A DNA stretch of 64,000 bases from Zhengitettix transpicula (GCA_037074705.1 CM073590.1:4772001-4836000); one strand, 5' to 3'. Positions 23,427-36,295 are shown, counted from the stretch's first letter. Numbers and translations: made by a program. Notes: generated from the letters alone by a model not told the origin.

Positions 23427-25344
23427 ATGAAATCGTTATTCCTTGTACCCATTCTCTGCCTAGGTAAATAACTTTTTATGCATTTTAGAATAATAAAATG
23501 TCTTTTAAAGCAGGATATGGTACCGATATGTTTTCTTAATTGTAGGAGTTGCTGTTGCAAGACCTAGTGATTTAGCGGTAGCAGAAAGTGGGGTATGTGT
23601 GAAATATTTTATCGTTAAAGAACACACAAGTGTCACAATAATCAAGATAATACTTAAATAAAAATGTTCTATTACAAATATTAAATCTAATACAGTATGT
23701 TAATTGTGGTTTCATATATTAATCAAATATTTGCCATTTTTCTTGCAGTACGGAGGTGGCGGTGGCGGTGGTTATGGAGGTGGTGGCGGCTACGGCGGTG
23801 GTGGCCACGGCGGAGGTGGTGGAGGTGGATACGGTGGCGGCCATGGAGGAGGCGGAAACGGAGGCAGCCTTGTGGGTATCGCTCAAGGAGCTGTCTTAGC
23901 TGCTCACTCTGCCCTTGGTAATCAGCAAGGAGCTGGCAGCCAAGCTGCGTACCAGGCAGCCAGCGCCCTCGCACAAACAGCTGCAGCTGCCGCAGCCACT
24001 GCACAGGCTGCTGTGGCAGGAAAACAGGTGCGATATAATTTATTAAACACTCTGATTTTGAATACAATACATTTTTACTTCAAATTTAATTCACCCAATT
24101 TTTTTATTAATTTGAAATAAATTATATTTTAAGGCAATATTCTCGGTTCTTAAACTTCCAGATATTTATAATTTTCTTAAATCATACTCATAATTTAAGT
24201 CACTACGATACAAAATTTTTAATAAAAATATTCAAATTTAGTTTAAACCAAAAATTGTAAATGAGAAGGTTGATTTAGTTGATGAAACTTATGGGATACG
24301 GTTCACATTCAGACTTACAATTTAAACTAAAAATTAATTATGACAATATTTATAATTTTACTAAATTAATTTATTTTATTAATCGAAAGAATGTTACAAG
24401 CACGCGCGAAAAAAAGTACAGCGATGGAAAGCTCCTGTGTAGTACGATAAGTACAAATTTACAAAATTGCATGATTAAGTAGTTAGAAAATAATTATCAA
24501 CGTTAAGGCAGCCCAAAGTGGAAATCTTTATCGAAAGTTTTTCTTTCTGACTTATCTAGAAATAAACTAAATATATTCATTGGACAGAGTTGCATAGTAC
24601 TAAATAAAATTACCTAATTTAAATAGAATTGATCTGTACGAAATTTATGACCTCATTATGCAAATAATATCTATATTTCTGGTGTACAGGACGAATATAT
24701 TCATTGGCGTTTTGTTATTTCGTTAAGAAATGTATTACAAGTTTCAGTTTATGTGTCTCAATTGATTCAACATTTATAGAACAATGTTGTCCATTTAGGC
24801 AAGCCGCTTAATATAAATATTTTGCACATTTCTAATAATTTTTATAGAAATACACAAAATCGTCACTGAGAGAAGTTAATTTTTGCAGGCAGTCATATCC
24901 AACCTCCAACAACAGCTGAACGACGCTCACGCTCAGCTCCAGAGTGAACTGGGCCAGCTTGGTCAGGCTGAGAGAGCTGCCGAAGCTGCCCAGCAGGCCG
25001 CCGGTCAGGCCCAGAATCAGCTCGGAGCTCTGAACGCGGCTCTTAATGAAGCCCAAGCAGCCGCCGCCCACGCCCAGCAAGCCGCCCAGGCAGCTCAGGC
25101 CGAGTACGGTTCTCAGAGTAGCATGGTGGCTCAGGCCAAGGGTCGTCTTTCACAGCTGGAGAACCAGCTTCAACAGGCTCTGTCAGACCTGCAAGCCACT
25201 GAGCACGCCGCAAGCCAGGCACAGGCCGCCGCACAGGCTGCTCAGGCCAACGCTGCTGCCAAGAGCGGAGGAGGTGGAGGTGGCTACGGAGGTGGACATG
25301 GAGGTGGTTTCGGCGGTGGATTCGGCGGTGGCAAGAAATATTAG
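23427..25344 (+). CDS. Gene C: secreted Gly-rich/Ala-rich coiled-coil protein, 272 aa (DUF745-like)
   Basis: Coding exons are 23427-23463, 23546-23592, 23749-24027 and 24889-25344; introns are GT-AG with phases 1, 0, 0. Exon 2 begins at 23417, leaving 10 bases of 5' UTR before ATG (A at -3). The signal peptide is MKSLFLVPILCLGVAVA, probably cleaved after AVA. A linker RPSDLAVAESG follows, then a Gly/Tyr/His block (29-67), 180 Ala/Gln-rich helical residues (68-247, starting SLVGIAQGAV, with an AEYGSQSSM break in the middle) and a Gly/His/Phe tail (248-272) ending GGGKKY. Mature protein has no cysteine. Exons are GC-rich within an AT-rich locus. By eye the helical part resembles DUF745 (PF05335). 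Structural extracellular role inferred. Confidence 0.9.
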
Positions 25345-25415
25345 GCCATAAAATATAACTCCCTGCGACACTCTGTAATTGTTATGTAAATATTATTACT
25401 GTCTTATTTCTTGCA

Positions 25416-25421
25416 AATAAA
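25416..25421 (+). terminator. Polyadenylation signal of gene C
   Basis: AATAAA 72 bases after the TAG stop. Confidence 0.7.
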
Positions 25422-26596
25422 TGGCTGTAAGCCTAAAACCAAGCATCTGTGTTATTAATCACATATTTCGACCTATCTTCGTTACTTGGAATTTTATAAT
25501 ATCAACCTATGAGAAGTTAGTAGCTGATTAATTAAATTACTTTTTATTTCATATTTAATGAAAATGAATATATTATTACCATTCTGAACACATTGAAAAA
25601 TAATTTTTTTCGATAAATAATACACTATATAACTAAAAAAAATACCATTGTATTTTTAAAAAATTGAAAACGTACTTACTTTTGATATATTTATGATGTA
25701 ACCTTGATGCCAGTCCACTTTTAATCATTCATTCATCTTTGATTCTCACGCTGCTAAGTCAACTGAGAAAAATTGATGGTAATATTTTGTTTTATTTGTA
25801 GTAATGTTTATCTTCTTTCTTGTTTTAGCTCATAATTCATTTTGGTTAATTAAGGAATCTCTTCTTAATATGAAAGTAATTTCATAGCGCTTACTCTGGT
25901 GATGATATTATAATCGAAATACATCAATGCAATCGTTCCTTTCTAAGAAAATACTACTTTATTTAATGAGAAGAAACACATCTCTTTTAAAGAAAAAACA
26001 AGTAAAGTATCTTATAGAAATGATTTTGTGTTACAGTAATACCGCACTTGAAATATTTAAATAAATATTTTATGTAAATTGTAATACTATAAAAATTGAA
26101 TACTGTAGCTATAAATAGAATCAAGTAAACTTTTCGCGTTTCCAGAAGGGTAAATTGTTTCACCTCGGCAATGCGCCGTCTCACATCTCGGTGGTTTTAA
26201 TGACGAAAATCCACGAATTACGGTTTGAACTGCTTGACAACGCTCCTAACAAGATCTAGTTAGCCCCAAGCGACTATTGTACCGTAAGATAAAATTAGCG
26301 TCCGGGAGACAGATTTTTGTCAAATGAGAAGGGCATCATCTCTATAAACAAATTATTTGCAGAGAAAGACGCCGAGTACTATTTGGACTGCTTAAAATGA
26401 TGATAGTATCGCAGATGAAAAGTGTATAGACAACCAAGGACATATTAGTAAAATAAAAATTAATTTGAAGAAAAAATATCGTGTACATTTGCAGACCACT
26501 ATCGTGAACAATTTAAAGATGTTTTGGTTGGTACGATGACTAATATGGTTTTATCTTGTAGGTTAGACCGGTTAATTATCTAACACATGAGTTTAC
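25422..26596. other. Intergenic, nothing recognised
   Basis: AT-rich spacer between gene C and R3 copy 3. No supported coding. Confidence 0.5.
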
Positions 26597-27531
26597 ATAT
26601 ATATATTGTAATAATTAAATATATAATATGAATGTGGCGTTTCTAAATGAAAAAAACTTAAGTGAAAGTTATTAAACAAGATTTATTATTAATTTTATAA
26701 CAAGTATAAAATACACAAAATATTTGGGATCTCAGGGTCTTGAACTGGGTTTGATAAATGGCAGAATTTATATAATCAAAATTACATTTACCTTTTATGG
26801 AAATCAATGCGTCTGAACATAGACGAAATTTGTTGCGGAAGAAATAATACTAAAGATTGAATTTAACAATTTCAATTTTATCAAGAATTAACGATCTCAT
26901 TTTATCGATAATTAAATAATTAAAGAACGATATTACTTTTATCTTTTAAACACGGTTTACAAATGATTTTAAAGTTTTTCTCTACTTACGGCCGCCCAGG
27001 TCTCATTTTTAGTTTTACGTGCACAATTTTGGGGACATCACTGATTCTAAGTTCTCACAGACTCTAAATGTTCACAGGCTCTAATTGACGATGTTTGTTA
27101 ATTGGTTTAACACAAATTGGTTGGTTCTCGATGCTTTACTGCAACTAGTTGCTCTGTCTCCTTCCCGACTGAATATTGCTTTACTTTTTAATATTTGAAA
27201 GCATGTTTGTGACTGGACCACATTCTTTCGTTCTGACTGCCGACTGTAAAACTTTTCGTCTGGTCTATTCGCTGTCTGCTGCCCGACTGTACTGTTCAAA
27301 TTTTCATGACTTGGAATTTTGGTCTTTTTTCCTTGCTGCTTACTGCCCGACTGTACATTTCCTGACTGTTCGTTCGTCTCGCAAGTTTTTAGCGCGTAGA
27401 ACCTTCTCGACTCATCAACAATGTTTTCTTTGCCTTGCCGGTTTGTTGCGGCGTCCGCTCTATATCCACTAATAATGAGTCCTCTACAATTCAACTTTTC
27501 AATTAGAACAATGTCTTAATTAGCAATTACT

Positions 27532-27580
<49 letters not shown>
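26597..27580 (-). mobile_element. R3 element, copy 3, in a TA tract
   Basis: Unit 26607-27534 (928 bases) starts TGTAATAATT and ends TTACTACA, with TA runs on both sides (10 bases left, 46 bases right at 27535-27580). The body is more diverged than copies 1 and 2 but keeps the length, termini and a GGCCGCC patch. A 137-codon antisense frame (27081-27494) overlaps a degenerate internal repeat around 'GCCCGACTGTAC' and has no recognisable domain. Confidence 0.5.
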
Positions 27581-27584
<4 letters not shown>

Positions 27585-28269
27585 CATTCAATCGTCGCTT
27601 TCAACCGTTAGATGCGGAAGAATTCCGCATGTGTTTCGGGGTTGAGGAGAAACTTACTTCTTCTTCGACCAAGTCAATGGATTTTTGACTTTAAACAGCT
27701 ACTGTGAACGGATAACTGTCTATAGTTGTCCGAAATGTTTCATGAGGGGTGTTAGTTACCTCCACAATACCTTCAACCAACCCCTTTCACTAATATTAAG
27801 TCATTACGGATTACATTAATCTCATATTATACGTTTAAAAATGGGTTAAACCTAAACTTTGAAAATCTGTGCAACCTTTTGGAATTGTTTGAGTCTCTAT
27901 TTGTTTTTTGTAAACTCGAAGAACACTATGTTAGTCGAAACGTCTTTCCTAATTTTTGGCAGTGACATTTATAGAAATTTCCCTTTCTTATATTTTTGTG
28001 ATTCATGAATCTACAATTCAAATTTCATTTAATTCATTTCAGTCGTTCTTCGAAATAACTCGCTACTCCCATAAATTTGTCGATACGACAAAATTTAGTA
28101 TATCTGTTTATTAAAATTTCATTTAAAAACTCATAATAAATTATCAAAAGAATGTCTCCTACGTTTTGGCTACAATCCATACATTTTTAGAAATATACAT
28201 TGGCGATAGATGCGAATACAAAGACGAGTTTGACACAACATATTTAGCGCTGCCTGTCGCTTTCTGATT
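27581..28269. other. AT-rich spacer
   Basis: No gene or recognisable repeat. Confidence 0.4.
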
Positions 28270-29220
28270 GAATTGAGAGAGGGTGGTGGCCTAACGTTCG
28301 CGATAATATCATGTACCAGAAGCCAACAAAATGATGGGCAGCTCGTTAAAAGACGTCTGAGGTGTCGTCCGGGAAGCTGCTACCCAGGATTGTATCCGAA
28401 TCGTCGTGTCGATGTGCAGACCAAATGGCGCCTACCAATCAAACTGGCTGCATTGCTTCTTATCCCACCGACGTCTCATTGCTTCCAGTTATTTTGTGAG
28501 GCAGATGAGTGAGTGAGCAGAGTTGAACTGTTTCTGTTCGAAGTAGAGGGAGGAGTCCCTCTAACAATAGTACTCTACAGAGGACTCCCCAACGGTACTG
28601 TATAAAAGGACACATGGGTAAACGGTGGGATAACAGTAGCTTGAGGCCTTCATGAGCTGCTCATGAGAGGTAGTCGTTGCGAAAGCATCCTCGAACCGTG
28701 ATTATTCTCAGTAGTGGGAGGAATCCCACTTACAATAGTATTCTATGGCAGAAAGTTTTCTACGGTTGCGGATCGTGGGGAATTTGAAGGAAGGAAGTGA
28801 GGTGTCTTTCTGAGAAACTGCCATCCTGGCCTGCCATTAGGTAGTGCAAATTGGCTCAAGACGGTCGTCCAGCCGCCGAGGTTGTAGAAGATGTTTTTGA
28901 TCCCAGTATCAACCGTATCCTTGGCGGCTAAGGTGTCGAGGGGTTAGAACTTGTCTCCTTGTGTGGCGATCCCAGACACGCACTGATTTCGGAGCAAGGA
29001 GCGCGGCCACAAAAACCGTCGTTCATGATGGAAGTTGGTACCTCGTATCTCGGGTTGCGTCGGGACCCTAATCAACAGGGTCCCAATAGTCAAGCTTTAT
29101 TATGGCTTGTCCGGTTGAAGTTGAACGTGAGGGGGTAATTCTTTTGCAAGCACAAATTCTCTTCTGTCCTCCCCTTGGTGCAGAACCCTCCTTTTAGGGT
29201 TCGAAAAAAGGCCGCAGGGA
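28270..29220 (+). repeat. GC-rich segment with repeated, covarying hairpins; probable mobile-element fragment
   Basis: About 950 bases of markedly higher GC. Two related units (28543-28579 and 28711-28747) carry a 16-base hairpin, GAGGGAGGAGTCCCTC and GTGGGAGGAATCCCAC, whose stems change in compensating fashion; both are followed by YACAATAGTAYTCTA. A TATAAAAG box lies at 28601-28608. Further hairpins: GGGACCCT/AGGGTCCC (29062-29084) and GAACCCT/AGGGTTC (29183-29202). Only short frames occur (79 codons at 28273-28512). An untranslated leader or LTR of a retroelement is the simplest reading. Confidence 0.4.
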
Positions 29221-29547
29221 AGCAAAATCATGTATAATCCAACACATCATAAATATTTATTAGTGATACAGGAATAAAAGGTGCCATCACACGTATCGGA
29301 AATTTGAATGACTAAAATTGTACAGTTCGAAATAAATAAATAAAAATGACATTTCTACAGGCCGAAAACAAAGGTACATTAATAAGTTTTGTTTGTGAAA
29401 AATAAAGAAATTTGTAAGGGTATTAGACAACACATAAATTTACCTTAGGACACGAGAGGAGCAGAGAAATGAACAGTTAGTTGTTAAAGAATAATACTGG
29501 GTATAGTAAAAATTATTATATATATATATGTGTGTGTGTGTGTGTTT

Positions 29548-29586
<39 letters not shown>

Positions 29587-30304
29587 CATGAAAAGGGTAC
29601 ATAAATAACTGTTAAGCAATTTTTGTCTGGGCGTATTAATCTTTCGGCGGTATTTAGAATTTACTCCGTTAACATTTAGTCACAAACTATTGATATTATC
29701 CATAGGATGGTTAAAGTATAAATAAATAAATATATAATACAATTGAGCATTATGAATTAAATTTAATTTTAAAGAGAAATTTTATCAATTTTAAATACAC
29801 ATATCTTATTAACATTTTGAAACATATTTAGTTAGCCCCGTTACATTTATTTAATACGGTTACACAGAATTACATGCAATTGTAGTATTCAGAAAATTAA
29901 CACTACGGCCTTGACGTTTATACTATCATGAAAGTGATTCAGAAAAGAATGCAATGAATGCCTCAAGGAACAAAAGTCGTTGCATGTTGATGTTGGCGAT
30001 GCTGGAAATAAATCACTTGAATTAAGTACTACAAAACAATAGTATATAAGTTCCAACATAATTCTTGTAACAGAATCCTTCGGACCAAAGGTCGCAGGTA
30101 GATTATTTTGGTTGCAATTCGTATGTTTTGCAAATAAGTGTTTGATCTAGGCTAGAAAAAATCTTTATGTGAGCGAAAAAAATACGTAATGTAAATAGTA
30201 GAGATAATTTTTAGAGGGTTGTTTTAGAAATCATGCGAAGGAACAGAGTGAGAAAACAGTTGTACGAAGAAAATTTATTGTGGGTATTTTCATAAAAGTA
30301 AAGG
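29221..30304. other. AT-rich spacer with compound microsatellite
   Basis: Contains a TA/TG/TA compound microsatellite at 29516-29582. Nothing else recognised. Confidence 0.5.
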
Positions 30305-30418
30305 ATTAATAACATGGTTCTTGGAAGAACGTATCTAAATAAAACTAAATTTTATGGCAACTTAATTCAACTAAGTTGAACAAATTAGCTACCATGTAAC
30401 CAGTGAACGAGTAATCGC
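30305..30418 (+). repeat. Local direct repeat R4, copy 1
   Basis: 114 bases nearly identical to 31163-31276 (one obvious mismatch, ACG/ACC). It includes a TTCAACTAAGTTGAA palindrome. Near-identity implies recent duplication. Confidence 0.85.
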
Positions 30419-31162
30419 GACAATGTTTTGAGTTAATAAATTTAGCGAATTTAAATATTTATTAGAGATAATTTGCCGTTAAAATTGGCAGACTAATGCT
30501 ACAATTGACATATTTACGTATATTGGAGTGCATATTATTTAGTTATAAAATAAAAATACTTAAAATATAATCTTAATCCTTGATTTGTGTTCTTCGTTGA
30601 TCAAGATAAGCTTCTGTATGCACAAAGCACTTCACGGTACAGAGAGTGCCTTCCGATCAAGATGGCTGTATCACAATGGACTAGACAGGTCACCAGACAG
30701 GGAAATTCCAACTCCTTTCACGCTTTCAAATTTTCGATAGATGAAACATCACGTCACGAAGAGAGATGAAAACAAAGGATTATTCGTGGAAAGAAACTTT
30801 CAGTTCAACTTGTTCGGTCACTTGAATGTACAAATTAGAGGTTTTAATTAATTCGATCTCGTAAATATAAATAATTCAAACACGTTTAAGAGAGCTAGCT
30901 TAATTGCCTTAACAATTTCAGTAATTTCACACCTTATGCGTTAATGTAGTTACAGATTTTACGAATATCTAAAAAATAATTTACCTTAATTTTTAATTTA
31001 AAAGAATAATTTTTAATACAATTTAAATTATTTTGTAACTTAACAGTTCAAGAATCCCACATATTTTGATTTTAGTTATTATGTTAATTAAAGTATCAAA
31101 AAATAATTATCCGCTTATTTTTCATAATAATTGGATTTGAAACTCGGTATTAGTCAAACATC
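30419..31162. other. AT-rich spacer between R4 copies
   Basis: No gene seen; one isolated 60-codon frame at 30587-30769 has no family match by eye. Confidence 0.4.
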
Positions 31163-31276
31163 ATTAATAACATGGTTCTTGGAAGAACCTATCTAAATAA
31201 AACTAAATTTTATGGCAACTTAATTCAACTAAGTTGAACAAATTAGCTACCATGTAACCAGTGAACGAGTAATCGC
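31163..31276 (+). repeat. Local direct repeat R4, copy 2
   Basis: Same 114-base unit as 30305-30418, followed after 12 bases by repeat R5. Confidence 0.85.
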
Positions 31277-31288
31277 TTTATCAATTCG

Positions 31289-31511
31289 TTTGTGGAAAGT
31301 AAATGTATGCATAAATAAATCGTAATACTTTGTTTAAATGAAAAAAGTTAGTATATAATTATTAAAATATTTTAGAGTTAAATTATAATAATTATATAAT
31401 AATTTTATACTGTAAAAAAATTATTTTTTCATTTCACACTAGTAAAGTATTTAATATTCCCTAGTCTGATATAAATTAAGTTTTTAATTATAGGTATCCT
31501 TGAAGCATTGA
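31289..31511 (+). repeat. Local direct repeat R5, copy 1
   Basis: 223 bases matching 33433-33662, from TTTGTGGAAAGTAAATG to ATCCTTGAAGCATTGA. This copy has ATAATTATATAATAATTTT where copy 2 has a long palindrome. Confidence 0.85.
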
Positions 31512-32984
31512 AGTTATTGTTTTAAAAATATATTAAAAATGTAATATTACACATTACATTAGCAAAATAAACTATAAAATTTAATATAAACTAAATACTT
31601 TATTGATGTCTTATTTAATATACTTTTTCTATTCAAGTTGAATGACAAGATAAAATAGTAAAATAAGGAATGTCGAATCTCTTTCATGAGGTCTGTTTCC
31701 TCTCCTGGGAGCATGGAGTATAAATTCAACTTTAAAGTCAAATGAAAAGTCTGAGCTAGCCTTAAGGCAAATAGAAGTTTAACACGGGCTAGAAGTTAGA
31801 CGTGATAACTCGTAAAGAATTTTTACTATTTCCTAACTCTTGAAAATTCGTACTTTACGGAAGATAAGTTCCAGTCTTGGTAAAAGGGTATATTTAATTA
31901 GTTTACTTCAATACGCAAACCAACACCCGGGTTACGAGACTGTATGGAAGTATATCCGTAGGAGTTTTTCATCGCAGTAAAATAAATGGATAGAAAACAT
32001 TTTGTTAATAGTATATAAATAACAAAGATATTATTAAGTAGTCAATAAAAAAATTAGTGATGAATTAAATGCCTCAAAACACAAACAAGATGACGAACTG
32101 TAAAGCAAATATATTAATATAAAAGCAAAGAAGATAGTTAAAGAATACGTTATCGTGCTTATTATTGATAGGTTTTTAATTTAATTGCACTGTTGTTAGA
32201 TTTAGTATGAAGCATATGATATTATTTCAAAATATTACCTAGTGTCAACACATAAAGTCTTAGAATTTTACCAATAAAAAATAAATATGTTTGTAGAAGA
32301 GAGAAAAAGCCAGATACTCCATTTTGGGAAAAATAATCGAGGAATTTAATAATAAACGATACACAATATAAATTTTGTGGTCTATCTAAAACAGTTGGTT
32401 GTGTAGATCTCAATATTCTGCTAAAACATTAAATTAAATTACAGAAATTTCTTGTATGTGATTTATTTCGTATTTATCAGACAGGAAGCAAAGAGTAACA
32501 TTAAAGAACGCATATGGGCAAACAGTTTAGTTCAGACCGGGAAAATATAATTATTCCACAGGATTCTACTTTAGGCGCACTATTATTCTGTATAAAAATA
32601 TAATGAATCCAGACTTAAAGCTATTCGTTTAGTAGATGATTTAATTGTATTAAAAACAGTAGTAAAACTTAATAAGAAACGGAAAATAATACATTTTATA
32701 AATTGGTTATCTGTAAATCGAATATATCCAAACTGCAATAAAACATACAGAGTGCTGGTTAATTAAATCCAGTAACTTTAGAAATGTATACGATTACTGA
32801 AGTAGAAAGCACAAAATCCCCATAGATAATAAACGTATTTGAAAGAACATGAAACTTAGCTTAGCAACATATGCAGTCATGGTTATTTCAAATTACAGAG
32901 ATACGTAAACTATGAAACTAGAATATATATGGCCTTTATGGAACTATATTTTTCATACGCCTCGGATAATATGCTAGGTAAATT
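31512..32984. other. AT-rich spacer, nothing recognised
   Basis: No supported gene; short antisense frames only. Confidence 0.45.
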
Positions 32985-33262
32985 GGAATTCGCCTAAACT
33001 TATGTAGGAAAACTCCTACAAAAACCTGCAACAAGCAGGTCGGGCACTTGGTACTTGTCGCTTGCCCTTCCGATGGTGGGATTTGCTGTAGGATTGCTTC
33101 TGCGTGCTCTGACCAGCTTAGGAGGCAGCTGGCCGACTATTCCAACAGGAATAACTTTTACCGTATGTCCAAGGTCTGCAACCGCGGAACCTCTCAAAAC
33201 TGACCGGGGGTCCTCGGATTGTGGAAACCTTAGTTCAAAAACCAGAGATAAGAGAGAAAAAA
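32985..33262 (-). repeat. Truncated copy of the 0.5 kb dispersed repeat R1, reverse orientation
   Basis: Matches the middle of R1 (CCTGC...GCAGGTCGGGCA, GGAGGCAGCTGGCCGACTAT, TGTCCAAGGTCTGCAACC, AACTGACCGGGG) as the complement of the 56 kb copies. Both ends are missing. Confidence 0.75.
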
Positions 33263-33432
33263 ACGAATATGTATTCATTTAATACAAGAAAAAAAATTGC
33301 ATGAGAATTATTATAAGCGTTTGTTATTTGAACAAAAAGGAGGCGAATATACCGACATATTAATTTATTACCAACTTCCTGATACTATTAAAGGAACTCC
33401 TGTTGCATTATAACGTGAACTTTATAAATTAA
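33263..33432. other. Short AT-rich spacer
   Basis: Between R1 and R5 copies; nothing recognised. Confidence 0.4.
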
Positions 33433-33662
33433 TTTGTGGAAAGTAAATGTATGCATAAATAAATCGTAATACTTTGTTTAAATGAAAAAAGTTAGTATAT
33501 AATTATTAAAATATTTTAGAGTTAAATTATAATAATTATAATTTAACTCTAAAATTTTATACTGTAAAAAAATTGTTTTTTCATTTCACACTAATAAGGT
33601 ATTTAATATTCACTAGTCTGATATAAATTAAGTTTTTAATTATAGGTATCCTTGAAGCATTG
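33433..33662 (+). repeat. Local direct repeat R5, copy 2, with 41-base palindrome
   Basis: Matches 31289-31511. At 33514-33554 it holds two perfect 20-base inverted arms around a single A, absent from copy 1. Confidence 0.85.
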
Positions 33663-34630
33663 ATTTTCATGAGGATCTGCAGGAAAAGAAAAATATGGAG
33701 TTTGATTTTTGACAAGTTCTGGTCGTTGTTGTGAATTATAGAAATACGAGCTAAAGGCGTTCCAAATAAATTGAAAATAAATAGAGTTTCGACGGGTAAA
33801 AAACCATGAGTGAAACTGCGGTAAGTAGATTTCGAGAGAGGGACTGCAAAGTCTGGCTATAAAAGAGAGGTAGCTAGAAATAACAATTCAATGCTGCCCC
33901 TGTAAAACACATCAGAGGTCGTAGTGACAGTAGTAAAGTGGATCATAAAATTGCTCCAGATAATGGGTACCTCCACGGCCGGGCTTGAAACGTAAGGTCG
34001 ACATGGTTACCATAAACATAAAAAGTAAAGGGTCATCTTATCTTGCAGCCAATACACGTAGAAAATAACCCCAGTACGGGCAATCAAAACAATGGAAATG
34101 TCAGTTACAGATTTATTGGAATCTAACACTTTTAAGCTTTAGCCTCAGAAACATTTATAGCAAAAACGTTATATGTATTTTATACTAAATAATTCAAAAG
34201 CAATTCGTATAAGTAAAAAACAGAAATAACTCATGTATTTCATGCAAAGTCGACGTTTAGACAGTAGATAGGTTAATATAACATGAACACAATGGAAACA
34301 ATAAAAAATGTTGAGCGAGTTTAATTACGACACCTTTGTTCATTTTACACACTATTTAAAACAAAAAGTAATTATATCCCAGTTGATTTATAACACCTCT
34401 TTAGAAGGCGTCATGTTCAAAACACTTGATTTTAGCTTTTAGTGCATATATGTTTTATTTAGCGCCTCAACATTGAAGAAACAATTTCAAATGATTTTGA
34501 AATACCAGCAGGCTACAAGCACAGAACGCTGACAGAAAATAGTTTTTGTTAGTGTAAAACAGAAGTGGAGCCCTATTATAACTTGTCAGAAGTCACAACA
34601 TAACTATGTTTAAATATAAGTTTATTAATA
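33663..34630. other. Intergenic, nothing recognised
   Basis: AT-rich, no supported coding or RNA gene. Confidence 0.45.
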
Positions 34631-34636
34631 AATTAG

Positions 34637-34840
34637 CCGACCTGCAGTGGTCACCGTCGTCGACTCGCAACAAAGAGGTCCAGGGTTCATACCCCAGAAT
34701 GGTATCTAAAACTAGTGTTGAAGACTGAAGGATAATTGACATACTTAACACGTGTCAGCCACTCCCTAATCCATTTAAGATGACATCACAAGGCGCTTAA
34801 TGGAATATAATCTCGGCAAAGTATGAATTCCTAGAGATAT
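34637..34840 (+). mobile_element. tRNA-type SINE candidate
   Basis: A B-box-like GGGTTCATACCCC (about 34683-34695) follows an A-box-like CCTGCAGTGGTCACCG about 40 bases upstream. No cloverleaf closes, so it is not a functional tRNA. Ends are not defined. Confidence 0.35.
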
Positions 34841-36135
34841 ACTTGAACAATAGAAATAGGTGAGAGAAGGAGGTGAATTTCGTGACCCTAAAAGCGTTTT
34901 AACTTTCATAATGTGAAATCAGAAAAAGGATAGGTAAATTAAGAAAAGCGCTGGAATGTTTCTTGGGATCCCTATCTGAAAAAATATATAACCGTCGGAG
35001 AAAGTTCAGAAAAGGTCAGCTATAGTGAGCGTTAGGAATGAAGGTGGGTAGTGCAGATTGAGGTAGGGGAGGAGAGTCTGACGCTGCCACGATGCACGTG
35101 GAATAAACACACACACGACAGCGATCTAACGAGGTCAAGCTCTAGGCAGGTACTGAAGCTAATTTGCTGCACACGGCGAGCAGGTTGGTACCTGCGCAGA
35201 AAAACACTAAACTCGGCGGTCATTGTACGTGGTATCAACTTTAAATTTGTGAGAGTAGGGAACGAAGAAAGGGTACAATTAGGTTGGGAGTTTTTCCGCA
35301 AAGGGGGGGGGGGGAGAATGTCAGCACACGTTGTTCAAAACATATGTGGGGCAAGAGTCCAGTTGTATCGGTAGTTTGAAATAAAATATCGAAAGCAAAA
35401 AACATACGTGAGAAAATTTTCATACCTAAATAGGACGATCAACCACGGGAATAATTTACCAGGATGAGTGTTTGAGGAAAGATATCCTCAAGAAAATTAA
35501 TTAAAATTGAACCTAAAAAATGAAGAAGTAAAATGTCATATAATTAAATCATAATCTAATTTTAAGTGGAGTGTAGTATTAAATCTTGTTAATGTATGTT
35601 TTTTTGGTAGACTACAGTAAAATACTAAGGACAATGGATTATTATTGTTAGTCTAAGTTAGATTATAAGTAATATATTCATTCGACAATATTAATATACA
35701 TCTGTCATTTGTCTAATTGTAGTTTATTAAACACATATTGTTTAGGTATCATAAGGTTGTATCAATTGCTCACTCAATATGTTTATTTTACATTTTCTTG
35801 ATATTGCAGCCATGATAAAAATCAAAGATATTGAAGATAATATCTCAGTTAGACCTAACAGTTTAATACTTAATTTGAGAAATATACACTCTAATGCGTA
35901 TTTTATTATCTACAGCTTTTCTATTTAAAGTCCTGAAAATAAATTAAGCATTCATTTAAATTCATCGGAACGGCTTGCATTGTGTTTGGATTGCACATTA
36001 AATTCGTTCTCGTAATTCGAGACACTTTAATCCATAAACTTCATTACTCAATAGAAGGATAATACATATAAATATGGCATCTAAGAATTGTTAACGGTTG
36101 AAAGACAATCTTTCGTCAGACACACGCTAAGCCTT
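34841..36135. other. Intergenic with poly-G run
   Basis: A TATATAA string near 34985 and a moderately GC-rich stretch to 35330 (including a 12-base G run near 35303-35314) resemble a decayed element. Overlapping short frames on both strands are not convincing genes. Confidence 0.35.
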
Positions 36136-36295
36136 TGTTAAGATATAGTATAAAGAAACTTTCTTAATATAATGTGGCGCGTAATTAGTTGCAACACCGT
36201 GAGCGATGAGACAAGTTTCTATTTTCATGTCCAACTTCCAATTATTACAACTCACTTGGTATTCACATTTCATTCCCAGCAAAGCTGTTGACAGG
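36136..36295 (+). repeat. Direct repeat R6, copy 1
   Basis: 160 bases matching 38397-38556 with few differences, from TGTTAAGATATAGTATAAAG to TTGACAGG. The pair brackets the gene D promoter and exon 1. Confidence 0.85.

Noticed and set aside
310..25371. Antisense and alternate-frame open frames over the Gly/Ala-rich exons (for example 310-591, 643-903, 11618-11890, 23723-24067, 24832-25080)
   Set aside because: GC-rich, stop-poor repeats of GGN and GCN codons open all frames. Splice sites, phases and paralog conservation support only the plus-strand frame.
27081..27494. 137-codon minus-strand frame
   Set aside because: Lies wholly inside R3 copy 3 and includes its internal degenerate repeat; copies 1 and 2 do not keep it.
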